Made by a program: the position numbers and the translations under genes. Shown in pieces: positions 33,755-43,835 of a DNA stretch of 64,000 bases. Numbering within the stretch: the stretch's first letter is position 1; each line of letters begins with the position of its first letter. This DNA comes from Pholiota molesta (Eukaryota > Basidiomycota > Agaricomycetes > Agaricales > Strophariaceae), in contig JACGCK010000024.1 of NCBI GenBank assembly GCA_014925825.1, forward strand, positions 372,001 to 436,000, written 5' to 3'. A model generated the notes under the pieces. The model worked only from the letters and a program-made list of their open reading frames with translations, had not been told where the DNA came from and searched no databases.

Positions 33755-34555
33755 TTAAACTACAATTTCATACTTCCTTAAGTTATCGAGGTGTCCCTTC
33801 CACCTTCCCCCGTGCCACGAACTGATCTCCTTCCATTTTTGGCTATCTTCGCCGAAAACAATTCGCATCCAGGTAAAGTAGGCCGCAACAACGAAATCTG
33901 CCCAGGACACGGTATCTCCCAGCAAGTATGGACCACCACTCTTCGCATACCAGGCATCGACTTTGTCCACGCTTTCCTTAAACTTCCCCCACAGTTCCAC
34001 GGCAGCGTCGCCTTTGGGTACGAGTTCCTCGAGAGTCTTGCCGAATGTGGCCTCCCTCGCTTGGCGAAATGAGACCGCACCACGAGGGGTGAGCTTCGGG
34101 CCGACGATAGGAAGGGTGAAGGCGTATAGCGTGGGGATTGTATTCGCCACAAAGGCGTCGTTGAACGGCCATTGCACACCGATCGTGTTGTTCGGGAAAA
34201 GACTGGGCGTAGAGGGATATGTCTTCTCCAAGTATTCGGCGATCAAGAGTGAATCCGCAATGTACACTCCTGTGGACGGGTCGTGAATGGCAGGAAGGGA
34301 ATAACGAGGCTTTCCGTCGGGGTGAGTGGATGTAGGTGGAATGCCAGCTTTTATGCAATGACTTTCGATGTCCGCGAAATCGATCCATTCGGTTTTGTAG
34401 GCAAGGGCCTTGTAGTTAAGACAGTATCTGGTGCTGATTATAAGCGCCGATATTTAGAATGATATCTTATAACAACCTTACCTTGCTTTCCATGTGTTCG
34501 GAGAGAACGCACTTTTAGGGAACGTGGATGCAATATCGTAGAAGATAATGGTCAT
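33755..34555 (-). CDS. Glutathione S-transferase 2 (UstS/etherase-like)
   Basis: Predicted 248-residue paralogue of GST1. Exons 34555-34482 and 34427-33755, with the intron at the same position as in all four GSTs (after the WKAR codons). N-terminus MTIIFYDIASTFPKSAFSP, then YSLPAIHDPSTG and ADSLLIAEYLEKTYP. The C-terminal half has a WADFVVAAYFTWM helix and WHGGRWKGHLD. It has a DGKPRY segment that GST1 lacks. Same orientation as GST1, so a tandem duplication is the simplest origin. Intact. Confidence 0.92.
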
Positions 34556-34717
34556 GCTGTAGAACGATTCTCTTCACTTGCTCTTCACAGAACGTAGGAA
34601 TGTGTGATTAGATAAGGACAAGGGTGACTCCTGGCCTCCCCTGCCTGGCCTGGTTTTAAGTATTCCGAAGCACTCGTTGATCTCGCTGATCCGCGCTTCG
34701 GTAACTGGAGTCGGATG

Positions 34718-34735
34718 GACGAACCGATGACGAAT
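34718..34735 (-). promoter_or_regulatory. Conserved GST upstream motif (GST2 copy)
   Basis: The minus strand reads ATTCGTCATCGGTTCGTC, about 165-180 bp upstream of the GST2 ATG. Near-identical sequences occur at 41126-41145 and 41864-41883 upstream of GST3. It is probably a transcription-factor site, with CGTCAT as the core. The factor is unknown; a bZIP stress regulator is a guess. Confidence 0.55.
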
Positions 34736-36596
34736 TTTATTTTCAAAATCAATTGAATTATAGTCAATGAACAGTAGCGGCGGAGACGGAGAACGTTATT
34801 TTTGAGTCGATGTCTTCCTGTTGAATGGGTTCAGGGCCTTGATAACGTCCCATGATGAGATGACATGAGTAAGCCTTTGGCTTGTTGTTGGCTTGAGCGC
34901 GAAATTTATAAGCCAGGAAGCAGAAAGGATTGCTAATCCCGCACCTGGCTAAGGAGGATGACGCGATGACGAGTCATGCGACAGTGATAGTGATAGTGAT
35001 ACTCATGCTACATGCAAGTAGTCCATAGCAATTCATAGAGCGTCCTCCATAGATACTACGTGCCTTCATGTGCGCGACAGGCAGGTATGCTCCTCTAATC
35101 ACACGCGCCTCGCGATCGCGCTTCGGCGTGCGCATCCAAGGTCCTTTTGTATTTCTCCCGGCTGTAAACTAATTTGCTCCCGAGATTCTTTTGGTCAGTA
35201 GATAAGGTGAGCAAGGAATAGATTCAATAGAAGGAAGAGAATCGGAAAACAGGGATCAAATTGTGATTGCCTCAGAATTAAAAGAACAGAAAGTCTCGAA
35301 AAGATCACCTTGTATAACGAGCAGCTTGCCAACTCCATTCCGCCCAATCCACACCGCTCCTAGGAAGCCAATAGGAAGCGCACAGAACACCCGGCTTCAG
35401 TTCTCGAGCATGCATTGAATAGTATAGCTATGATAGGGTATGATAGAAAGAGAGGCAGGTACGTACTAGGTATCAGACAAAACGGCGTATGAGATAGAGG
35501 GAGAAAGAGAAAGAAGGATCCGAGGGTGTGATGGCGTAGTAAGCGTAATAGAAACGAATAGCAGCAGAGACAAACAGAAAATCGAAGAAAATCGAAGAAA
35601 AGGGCATCAGGACGACGAACCACGGCCACAGCCCACCATCACACAACCAGAGCCGGGCCAACCCACGCGACGCGGCGTCCACTGTCTGTGTCATGCGCGC
35701 ATGCATCCCCATGGCCGTCGTTCGGATGCAGTAGCCCATATTTCGGCGAGAGCCGAATGGTGTCGATGAACGGCTGTTCCAGGTCGTCCGTTCTGGTAAT
35801 GCGCATCTGCGTAAGCTCCCAATGGCCTGGAAAAAAGTCCATCATAAAGAAACAAAGCAAAGTACTCGAATCTTAAGCGGGGTAGGGTAGGGTAGGGTAG
35901 ATAGAATACAATCCCCAAGGGAAGGGGCGCGCCTGAAAGGGCGTGTGAGATAGCTAGCAAAAAGGCTGGACGGACGGTGAGCGAGGTAGGTAGTAGGTAT
36001 TAGAGCTAATGTTGGGAAAGGAGCGTGATGTGAAAAATAAAAAAAGGGTGAAGTGTACAAGAGGCGCCTGGGACGAGGCGCGGATGCAGCTATTATGTGG
36101 GGTGGTGATGGTGGTGGTGGTAGCTCGGTGGGCGGGATAGGGGAGGAGGAGGGAAGGTGATGGTCGGGGTTAGGGCGTTGCTGATGGGTAGGTAATGGCT
36201 CGGTTGACGGCCAGGTAGGGCGACAAGAAGAGGGGGCGGAGAACATCGTCGGCCGCAAGAATGACGCCGCGATACCACCAAAAGATGCAGCGTCGAAATA
36301 GATATGCGGCCAGGGGGTCGATAGGCCGGGTTCGACGAAACAAGGAGCGGGCAGCGACGCCGACGCGAGATGCGCAAATAAAACCAAGGCGGCGGCGACC
36401 GTACATGGAGGGACGAATGATTCGTTGGTTGGTTCGTTAGGACACAAAACCCAAAAAATAGAAAATCATAAAAGCAAAAGGAGAGGGAACACAACGAGCG
36501 GGCGGGGCAACCAAAAAAAAATCGGACGCACTCCGAAGTGTGCAAAAGTCTTGAATCGAGCGAGGCCACTGCAGGCGGGCCGAACCCAGCCCCCAA
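34736..36596. other. Intergenic between GST2 and the CaaX-protein gene
   Basis: A TATA-like cttataaatttcg (minus, 34899-34911) belongs to GST2. From about 35640 to 36590 the minus strand is pyrimidine- and CT-rich, and may be the long 3' UTR of the CaaX gene. No splice-consistent coding exon was found despite several open frames. A (GGGTA)4 run lies at 35881-35900. Confidence 0.45.
35881..35900 (+). repeat. (GGGTA)4 G-rich run
   Basis: Four consecutive GGGTA units preceded by an extra G. The plus strand could form a G-quadruplex; the gene to the right is transcribed from the other strand, so its RNA would be C-rich here. It is not the fungal telomere repeat TTAGGG. Confidence 0.8.
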
Positions 36597-39009
36597 TCAC
36601 ATAACAACGCACTTGCAGCACCCCCCCTTCCCCTCCTCCTCCTCCTCCTGCCGCCCCGGCCCCGGCCCGCCCCCGAGCGTGATCGTCGCCGTCGTCGCCG
36701 CAGGCGGCGCGTAGTGCGCGAACGGCGCGGGCGACGGCGACAGCTGCCGATGGCTATCGGGATTACTACCCACGACGCCCGGCGGAGGATGCCCATGCGC
36801 GTCGGGTCGGCCTGCTGTGGCGGGATCGGATGATGGCGAATGGGGCGCGGCGGCGCGCCCGAACTCGTCCATGGGGATGGACACGAAGTTGTCGCCGCCG
36901 CGCGCGGGCCGGTATTTCGTGCCGTCGAAGCCAAACGTGCCTGGCGCCTGTGAAAGGAGAAATTGGAGTCAGCAGCAGTGCGAAACGAGAAAACGAAAAC
37001 GAAAAACGAAAAGCGAACGCGAAAGCGAAGGGCGGAGTAGAGAGGAATGAAAATGCGAGAAAAGAGGGTACGCGCAACGCACCGGAGCAACCGTGTTGTC
37101 GACCTTCCGCGGCTTCGGGCTCCCGTCCGCCTCCTCGTAGTGCCCGTCGAGCCCTTTCTTCCGCGCCACCACCGGCAGCACGACCTATCACATCACAAAA
37201 CAAACAACCAGTCGTCATGTCAGCACCCCAAAGAGCGGCGAAAAAAAGCAGGAGCAGAGGGAGAACAGAGAACGGAAAGAACCGCGCACGCACCTCGTCC
37301 CAATTCCCCGCCCGCGGCACAGGCTGCGTCCACGACGGGATCGCGTCCGCCATGTCCTCGCCGTCGCCCAGCGGCGTCGGGTAGTACGCCACGCTGCCCC
37401 GCAAATCCACCTGCGCCTGCTTCCCCGGCGGCGACGACGCTTTCGATTTGGTTTTGGCCTTGGCGGCGGGGCCGCGCGCGGCCTTCTTCGCCGCGCCGGG
37501 GGACAGGCCCCTTTTCTGCTGCGCCGCGGATGAGGGCGGCGAGGCGCTGAGGGTCGCGGTCGGCTGGCGCGAGTTGAAGGAGGCGGAGGCGCCGGGGGGC
37601 GATGCGGCGGGGGATTTCGAGGAGGAGGACGTTGATGTATTGTTGGTGTTGTTGATGGCGTTGGTGTTGTTGGTGGTGGTGTTGCTGTATACCCCGCCTA
37701 TCACGGGCGGCGTACCCGGCGCCGCGCGCGACTCCGACGAGCGGCGCGACGCGGGCCCCGGTATTCGCGTCGGCGGCGGGGGCTGCATCTGCTGCTGCCG
37801 CGACGACGGCCGCGGGAGCATGCTCGGCGTCGGCGTCGTGCTGCGCTCGTGCGCGCCCGCGACCGTCGTCCACTCGCCCGACGGCGCCGCCTCGCCCGCG
37901 CGCGGGATGTACGCGTACGCCCCGCCCCCGCCCGCCTCCTCGAGGGAGTGCGCCTCGGACCCGTCCTCCGCCTCGCCGTCCCAGTCCGTCGGCGGGTGCT
38001 CGTCGAGCACCCGCCCGCCCGCGTCCACGTGCTCCTCGTCCAGGTAGATGCTCTCGCGCTCCTTGTGCGTCATCCCCGCGATGCTGCCCGCGCGCCTCCT
38101 CCTCCTCGGCGGCGCGCCGCCCGCGTTGTCGTCCTTCGCCGCCGCGGGGCCGCCCCCCTGCGCGGCGCCCGGCCGGCGGCTCGCGATGAGGTGCCCGTAG
38201 TTCGCGATGTCGAGCATCTCCTGCCGGCGCCCGACGCGCAGCTCGCCGACGCCGCCGTTGCGCGACACCTCGCCGCGGTACCAGTGCTCGTACGGGCGCT
38301 CCTCGGAGTCCGTCGACGCGCGCGCGGGCGCCTCCTCGAGGGACCCGTTCCGCGGCGGCTGCGGCTGTGGCGTGAAGCCGGAGGACGCGCTCGCGTCCGT
38401 CGGGAAGGGCGGCGCCTCGTGCAGCAGGCCCGACGGCTGGCGGTGCGCGCGGCTGAGGAGCTCGCCCGTGGACTGCGTGGAAGACGAGGGGATCAGGCCG
38501 GGCGAGAGGGCGAACGGTGTGACGGAAGGGCTGTGACCGTTGAGGTGCGGCGAGTTGGCGGCGCTGGACGGCTGGGACATCGGCGGGCGGGTCGCCTTCG
38601 GTATTCGGGTGGGCTTGGCGTCGGCGGGGCGCGGGGAGAGCGCGCGGGCGGGGTTCGTGCTGGACGACTGCGAGCTCGTCGTGCTCGTCCGGGCGTTCCC
38701 GTTGGCGTGCCCGTTCGGGAGATCAGAGGCGTAGGGCGAGGAGTAGGTGCGCGCGCGCTGGAAGTCCGTTTTCGTATTCGTGTTTGGCTTCGAGCTAGGG
38801 GCGCCGTTGCTGACGCGGGCGGGGGCTGCGGGCATCGTACGATCCGCGGGGGCCTGGCGCTGGTAGGGCCGTTGGGCAGCGGAGCTGGAGGACTGGTGGG
38901 ACGAGTTGGACGTGGGCGAGACCTGGCGTTGGCGCAGTGTTTTGTCGGGGTAGGCGGAGTAGGGGGCGGTGGACACATCTTCCACGGACGATAGCGAAAT
39001 GGCGGACAT
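36597..39009 (-). CDS. Long disordered protein with C-terminal CaaX prenylation box
   Basis: Predicted 722-residue protein. Exons 39009-37294, 37184-37083 and 36947-36597; all lengths divide by three and introns are canonical. Residues 1-560 are low-complexity, rich in Ser, Pro, Thr and Ala with an Asn/Thr run, and read as intrinsically disordered. Islands of ordinary sequence are RPYEHWYRGEVSRNGGVGEL, MLDIANYGHLIASRR and MTHKERESIYLDEEH. Near the end are VLPVVARKKGLDGHY and APGTFGFDGTKYRPARGGDN, likely the conserved core. The terminus is an acidic run followed by GGCCKCVVM: CVVM is a CaaX box predicting farnesylation, and the adjacent Cys pair could be palmitoylated, so membrane tethering is likely. 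I do not recognise the family. Codon third positions are extremely GC-rich compared with neighbouring genes. Confidence 0.85.
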
Positions 39010-40969
39010 CCGTCGGGCCAGCGTCCGACTTTCGCTTTCGAGGCCTGTTCTACCCCGTCAGACCCGTTTCTGTAGGCATTGGGCAATGTACACACGTTTT
39101 CGAAGAGCTGGGACCACCTCCTCGTCCCAGGAGGGCCCACCCATTCCAGCCAGACGCGCCGATTGAGTGAGAGCCATTATGGAGGCAATATGGGCAACAG
39201 AGTCGCAGGATCTTCACAGCCGGTTATGTCGACCACCCTGTAGGCTTCCGCGACCGTCCGGAGTGGGGAAAGAGGAGAAAGGACGGTGGACGTCGTGGTG
39301 GATTTCAGAAGAGGCGGTTGGAGGATGGCAGCAACCTTCTGGCCGTCCGTGAGAACCTTCTTCGGCTTCTGTAGTCTTCCAAGTCCCGAATCGCCCGCGA
39401 ACATTCATCTTATATCCTCTCTTCTTCCGTCCAACATCATTCTCAAGAAACCCATAGTGGTACACTATTCTTCTCAACGCGCTGGTGGCAGCTACATATC
39501 ATACCGACGACGGACACGACCAATTTAGCGTGATCATATTTTGCCTGGAGATCAACTGCTGATGTAAGCTTTTCTCATCTTTTCACACATTGAAGATAGG
39601 GGCGACGTTTGAGCGAGGTCGTTATTTTCTTTTGCATGTTCAAACGTTCAACGTTTTCGACTGCCACCGAGATATGAAGCCCTTCCATGTCGTGGGCGAT
39701 GCACGGGTGCCTGGTCCACACCGAGCAAGCGCCAGGGCACGACCGCACGAGTATTCGTACGTAAACCATTCAAGCGAGTCTAGGGGCTACAGATCCAGAA
39801 ATTTACCAAAACCATTCCATTTATTGGAAAGATCGTCTAAAGAACCAGACTGGTGAATCGCTACTTACCATGGTACGACCTTGCGTTCTCTTTCCTTATA
39901 AGCGCAATGAATCCGTGTTTACATCAAATCAAGAATTCTGTTTAAAGCCCACACACAAAAAATCAACCCATATCATTCAATCCAGTTACAGAGATGCTAC
40001 CATGCTCAAGAAACCGCTTCTCTTCGAAGCAGGCCCCATTCCGCAGCCCTCAGCACGGAGGGAGACAAACATCCAACCTCCAATCATCCCTAAGCCTTAA
40101 TCCGGGGCAAAGCCCCAGCTCTGCGCAGGTCAAAAAAGAATATTCGGCGAGGTACTCAAATAGAAAAAATGTCAGTCGGACCGGAAAACACCACTCGAAT
40201 AACTTTCGCTAAAAAGTGTTTGAGCCAGCGTCTATGACACGTGATTCGGCTATTTATAGCGGAGCATCAGGCGCTTATGGTGTTCAACTTGTTCAACGCG
40301 GCGTTTATTCGCTCGCCGGTGTCGCAATACGTATGACTGTCAAAGGTTATGGGGTCTATTCTGTGCAAAGAAAAATTCAGTGCAATGTTCTGTTTTTTTC
40401 GAGGCAGTCAAATTCAATTCCTACTTTATCATCTTCTCTTCCTGCTCTTACTTACTCACTTCATCTACTGATGCAAAAAGTCTGACGCAAACAGTTTTGC
40501 CTAAAATTTTTTGAAAGGACTTTGATAAACGCACTCCGAATTTAAGCCGGAGGCGCGTGTAATCGAACATACCTGGACCTTTCACGCAGTCCATGTATCT
40601 TCGCTCGCAGCGTTGTTTGTGCCGAGTCCTTCACTTCACCAAGACAAAGTGCATGAATTTTTTGAGCTGCCTCGCACGCAAAAATCTCTGCTTCTTAGAT
40701 TGTAAAAGATGCTATAAGTGGCAAAAATCGGATCTTCGTGCGTCATAGCATTGAGAACTTCTAGAGGAGTTGGGGTGCATTCATAGCTTTTTCAAGGAAC
40801 TCGTCGGGGTTGGGCTACACCGAACACATCACTTCAAAGACATTATCTGAGACTGATAAACTTCTATAAATCGCCGCGATCTATTTGAGGGGCACTTTCA
40901 AATGTACGTCGCGCATGAATCGGCTGCTTGTATCTGGATTTGGCCGTGTGGAAGTCAACTGCGGTGCTG

Positions 40970-41290
40970 CGCGATTAAGCCAAAGGCTTACCCATGGTTC
41001 TCATGGACGCGTCCAATGGAACCCAGTCAACAGGGAAACGTCAAAAATAACGCACTTTGTCTCCGACTGCAACTCTTCTATCTGAAATCGCCATATTAAT
41101 CGATTTCATTTTGAAAATCAAAATATGACTCGTCATCGGTTCGTCGATCATCAATATTAAATTGCTGAACCTGCGAGTGCGAATGCTTAGAGCCAGGATT
41201 TACGGGACTAGAGTCTCTCGAGCTACCAAGTTGTCCTCATTTGACCCCAAATTCCTACGTTCTAAAAAGAGAATAGTTCCTATTGCTCTA
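40970..41290 (+). repeat. Relict GST promoter and leader without a gene
   Basis: Resembles the GST3 upstream region (41690-42041) in order: gcttacccatgg/gcttactcatgt, ctcatggacgcgtccaatgga, the CGTCAT motif at 41126-41145 (TGACTCGTCATCGGTTCGTC), and a leader with attcctacgttct followed by agagaatagttc at 41251-41278. In the intact genes this leader runs into the ATG of MTIIFYD; here no such ORF follows. It is most likely the remains of a lost GST copy. Confidence 0.6.
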
Positions 41291-41863
41291 ACATCAGCGC
41301 ATTGGTTGGCAACTGGCGTAGTGCGTTATATCGTGCATTCGACCTTGACGCCCTGGGAAATCGAATGCACGATGTGTACTACCACCATCTGGTACGTCGC
41401 GTTGTCATAGGGCTGATAAATGCTAGCGAGTTTATTGTAGCCTGCAGCTTCTAGAGCCTTTTTGCTCGCGGTAGAGGTTAAATGTTCTCAGCATATTCTG
41501 CCGTTGCATCCAACATCCAGGCTGAGGGTGGACAACTATCATACGTTGAATTCTCGGGCCTTCAGCCTTCCCGGCTTTATCTGGGCTTTATCGTCTTATG
41601 TGTGGAATCACATGAGATTATTAGTCCTTTCAGATTGCTTTCTGAAGACTGAAGTCCTTCTTTGGGTCATGAATTTCTCGCTTGTGCGAAAAAAGCTTAC
41701 TCATGTCCTTGTAATTATTCTCATGGACACGTCCACTGGAGCCCGTTCAAGCCCGTTCAGCACGAAGAAACCAGGAATCGTGCGCTCTATGCCCAACCTT
41801 ACCAAGCCGTACCGTGATATTGAAAATTGCCGCAGCGATAATTGATTTTCAACCTACTTATTA

Positions 41864-41883
41864 TGATTCGTCATCAATTCGTC
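41864..41883 (+). promoter_or_regulatory. Conserved GST upstream motif (GST3 copy)
   Basis: TGATTCGTCATCAATTCGTC, about 160 bp before the GST3 ATG, the same spacing as in GST2. See 34718-34735 and 41126-41145. Confidence 0.55.
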
Positions 41884-42041
41884 AATCATCCATCCGATTA
41901 CTATCCTTATAAAAGCGCAGATCGGCGAGTCCGAAGGCTTCAATTGAAACCTCTTGCAACCGGTTCAAGAGTCACCAACCAGGCTGTCCCTAACTAACCT
42001 CGCATTCCTACATTCTGTGTCGGAGAGAATCATTCTACAAC

Positions 42042-42838
42042 ATGACCATTATCTTCTACGATATTCCATCCAGAAAATTCCCTGGAAATGCGTGGTCTCC
42101 AAACGTATGGAAGGCGAGGTGAGTTTGCGACAACAAATATTTTAATTGGTGCTAATATTCAGCAAAAGATACTGCCTGAACTTCAAAGGCGTTGCCTACA
42201 AAACTGAATGGATCGAATACCCAGACATCGAAAGTCACTGCGTGAAGCTTGGGATTCCACCTACTTCCACTAAATCCGACGGCAGACCTCATTATACCCT
42301 CCCGGCCCTTCACGACCCGTCCACGGGTGTGTACATTTCGGATTCACTCTTGATCGCCGAATACTTGGACAAGACATATCCCTCCGCACCCAGTCTTTTC
42401 CCGAACAACACGATCGGTGTCCAATGGCCCTTTAGTAATGCCTTCACGGAGAACATCTCCGCGTTATGGACCTTCATTCTTCCTCCCTCTGGCCTGGGGC
42501 TCAACCCTCCTAGTGAGGCTTACTTCCGCCGGACGAGAGAGGCCAGCTACGGCAAGACCCTTGAAGACATCGTACCAAAAGGCGATGCCGCTGTGGAGCA
42601 GTGGGGGAAGTTCAAGGAAGGCTTGGACAAAGTCGATGCCTGGTATGCGAAGAGTGGTGGGCCATACTTGCTGGGAGACACCGTGTCCTGGGCAGATTTC
42701 TCTGTTGCGGGCTACATCGTCTGGATGAGAATTGTTTGGGGCGAAGATAGCCGGGAATGGAAAGACATTAGCTCGTGGCACGGGGGAAGGTGGAAGGAGC
42801 TCCTTGATAACTTCAAGAAGTATGAAATTGTCGTTTGA
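42042..42838 (+). CDS. Glutathione S-transferase 3 (UstS/etherase-like)
   Basis: Predicted 248-residue GST. Exons 42042-42118 and 42169-42838, joining as WKAR-YCLNF; the acceptor chosen (…caaaag) keeps the intron phase of the other GSTs. N-terminus MTIIFYDIPSRKFPGNAWSP, then YTLPALHDPSTG and SDSLLIAEYLDKTYP. The C-terminal domain has a WADFSVAGYIVWM helix and WHGGRWKELLD. It is closest to GST2 among those in the window by shared segments, including KSGGPYLLGDTVSWADF. Its promoter carries the conserved CGTCAT motif. Intact. Confidence 0.92.
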
Positions 42839-43017
42839 ACGTCTCAATATTCATAGGTGCTATAAATAACGATACGTCGAATTATCGCAGCGATATATTT
42901 ATTCCAAAGCCAAAAGGGAACACCTGCTATCATATGACATGAGTCTTCCCATGGGACCGCAGCGTTATCAACCAGAGCGTCGTTGATAGCATATTCCCAT
43001 AACTTCTTCCTCTCACT

Positions 43018-43835
43018 ATGACCATTATATTTTGGGACATTCCTTCGACTGTAGGCCCTTGGTCACCCAATACTTGGAAAGTCAGGTCAGCTTCATCGAT
43101 GGGTACTTACTCGAACAGCAATATTCACTTTTGTATATGGATTTGCATGTAAGGTACTGCCTCAACCTCAAAGGAATCCCATACAAAACGGAATGGATTG
43201 AATATCCAGACATCGCAGAACATTTCCAAACGCTGGGGATTGCCCCTACAAGCATGAAGAAGGACGGGGTCACTCCATACTACACTCTCCCCGCCATTTA
43301 CGATCCTTCTACAAACCTCTACATCTCCGACTCCAGTAAAATCGCGGAATACCTTGAGAGGCAGTACCCCGACACCCCATCTGCTTTTCCTCATAACACC
43401 ATGGGGTTGACGATCGACTTCGAAGCTTCTCTGAGCGCGAAGCTCAGCGCTCTTCGGAACTTTATCGTTCCCGACATTTATCATATTCTCAACCCTCGAA
43501 GTCAGGTATTTTATCGACCCACGAGAGAAGAATCGTATAATATGGCATTCGAAGATATAGCACCCAAGGGAGAGGAAGGAGTCAAAAAATGGGAAGAGGT
43601 CGAGGCTGGCTTTGCAGAGATGGCCGTGTGGTACTCGAAGAATAATGACAAAGGGCCGTTCTTGATGGGAGATGGAGTGTGCTGGGCAGATTTTGTTGTC
43701 GGTGGGCGCTTGATCTGGGCTAAGAAGGCATGGGGGGAGAATGATACAAAATGGAGTGATATCTTATCATGGCAAGGAGGAGTGTGGAAGAATTTGATTG
43801 AAGCGTTGAAAGAGTACGAAACCATTATTGATTAG
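43018..43835 (+). CDS. Glutathione S-transferase 4 (UstS/etherase-like, divergent)
   Basis: Predicted 249-residue GST. Exons 43018-43085 and 43154-43835; the intron is at the homologous place (WKVR-YCLNL). N-terminus MTIIFWDIPSTVGPWSP, then YTLPAIYDPSTNLYI and SDSSKIAEYLERQYP. C-terminal half has WADFVVGGRLIWA and a WQGGVWKNLIE segment. It is the most divergent of the four: the 5' leader shared by GST1-3 is absent and the C-terminal domain differs most. Probably an older duplicate with altered substrate range, which is inference. Confidence 0.92.

Larger units (their letters stand above)
39010..42041. other. Intergenic region with duplicated GST promoter sequence
   Basis: About 3 kb without a supported gene. 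The right half contains two related promoter-like segments (40970-41290 and 41690-42041), described separately. The left part (39010-39550) is the upstream region of the CaaX gene. Confidence 0.5.

Noticed and set aside
35360..36590. Long minus-strand frames with hydrophobic and proline-rich translations
   Set aside because: The CT-rich composition explains the open frames; no splice-consistent model or family motif. Treated as probable 3' UTR.
37047..38994. Long plus-strand frames opposite the CaaX-protein gene
   Set aside because: Shadow frames caused by extreme third-position GC; the minus strand gives an exact three-exon model.
40100..40135. Short GC-rich inverted-repeat-like phrase (ccggggcaaagccccag)
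   Set aside because: The stem is only about 5 bp and there is no adjacent gene end; not a convincing terminator or structured RNA.
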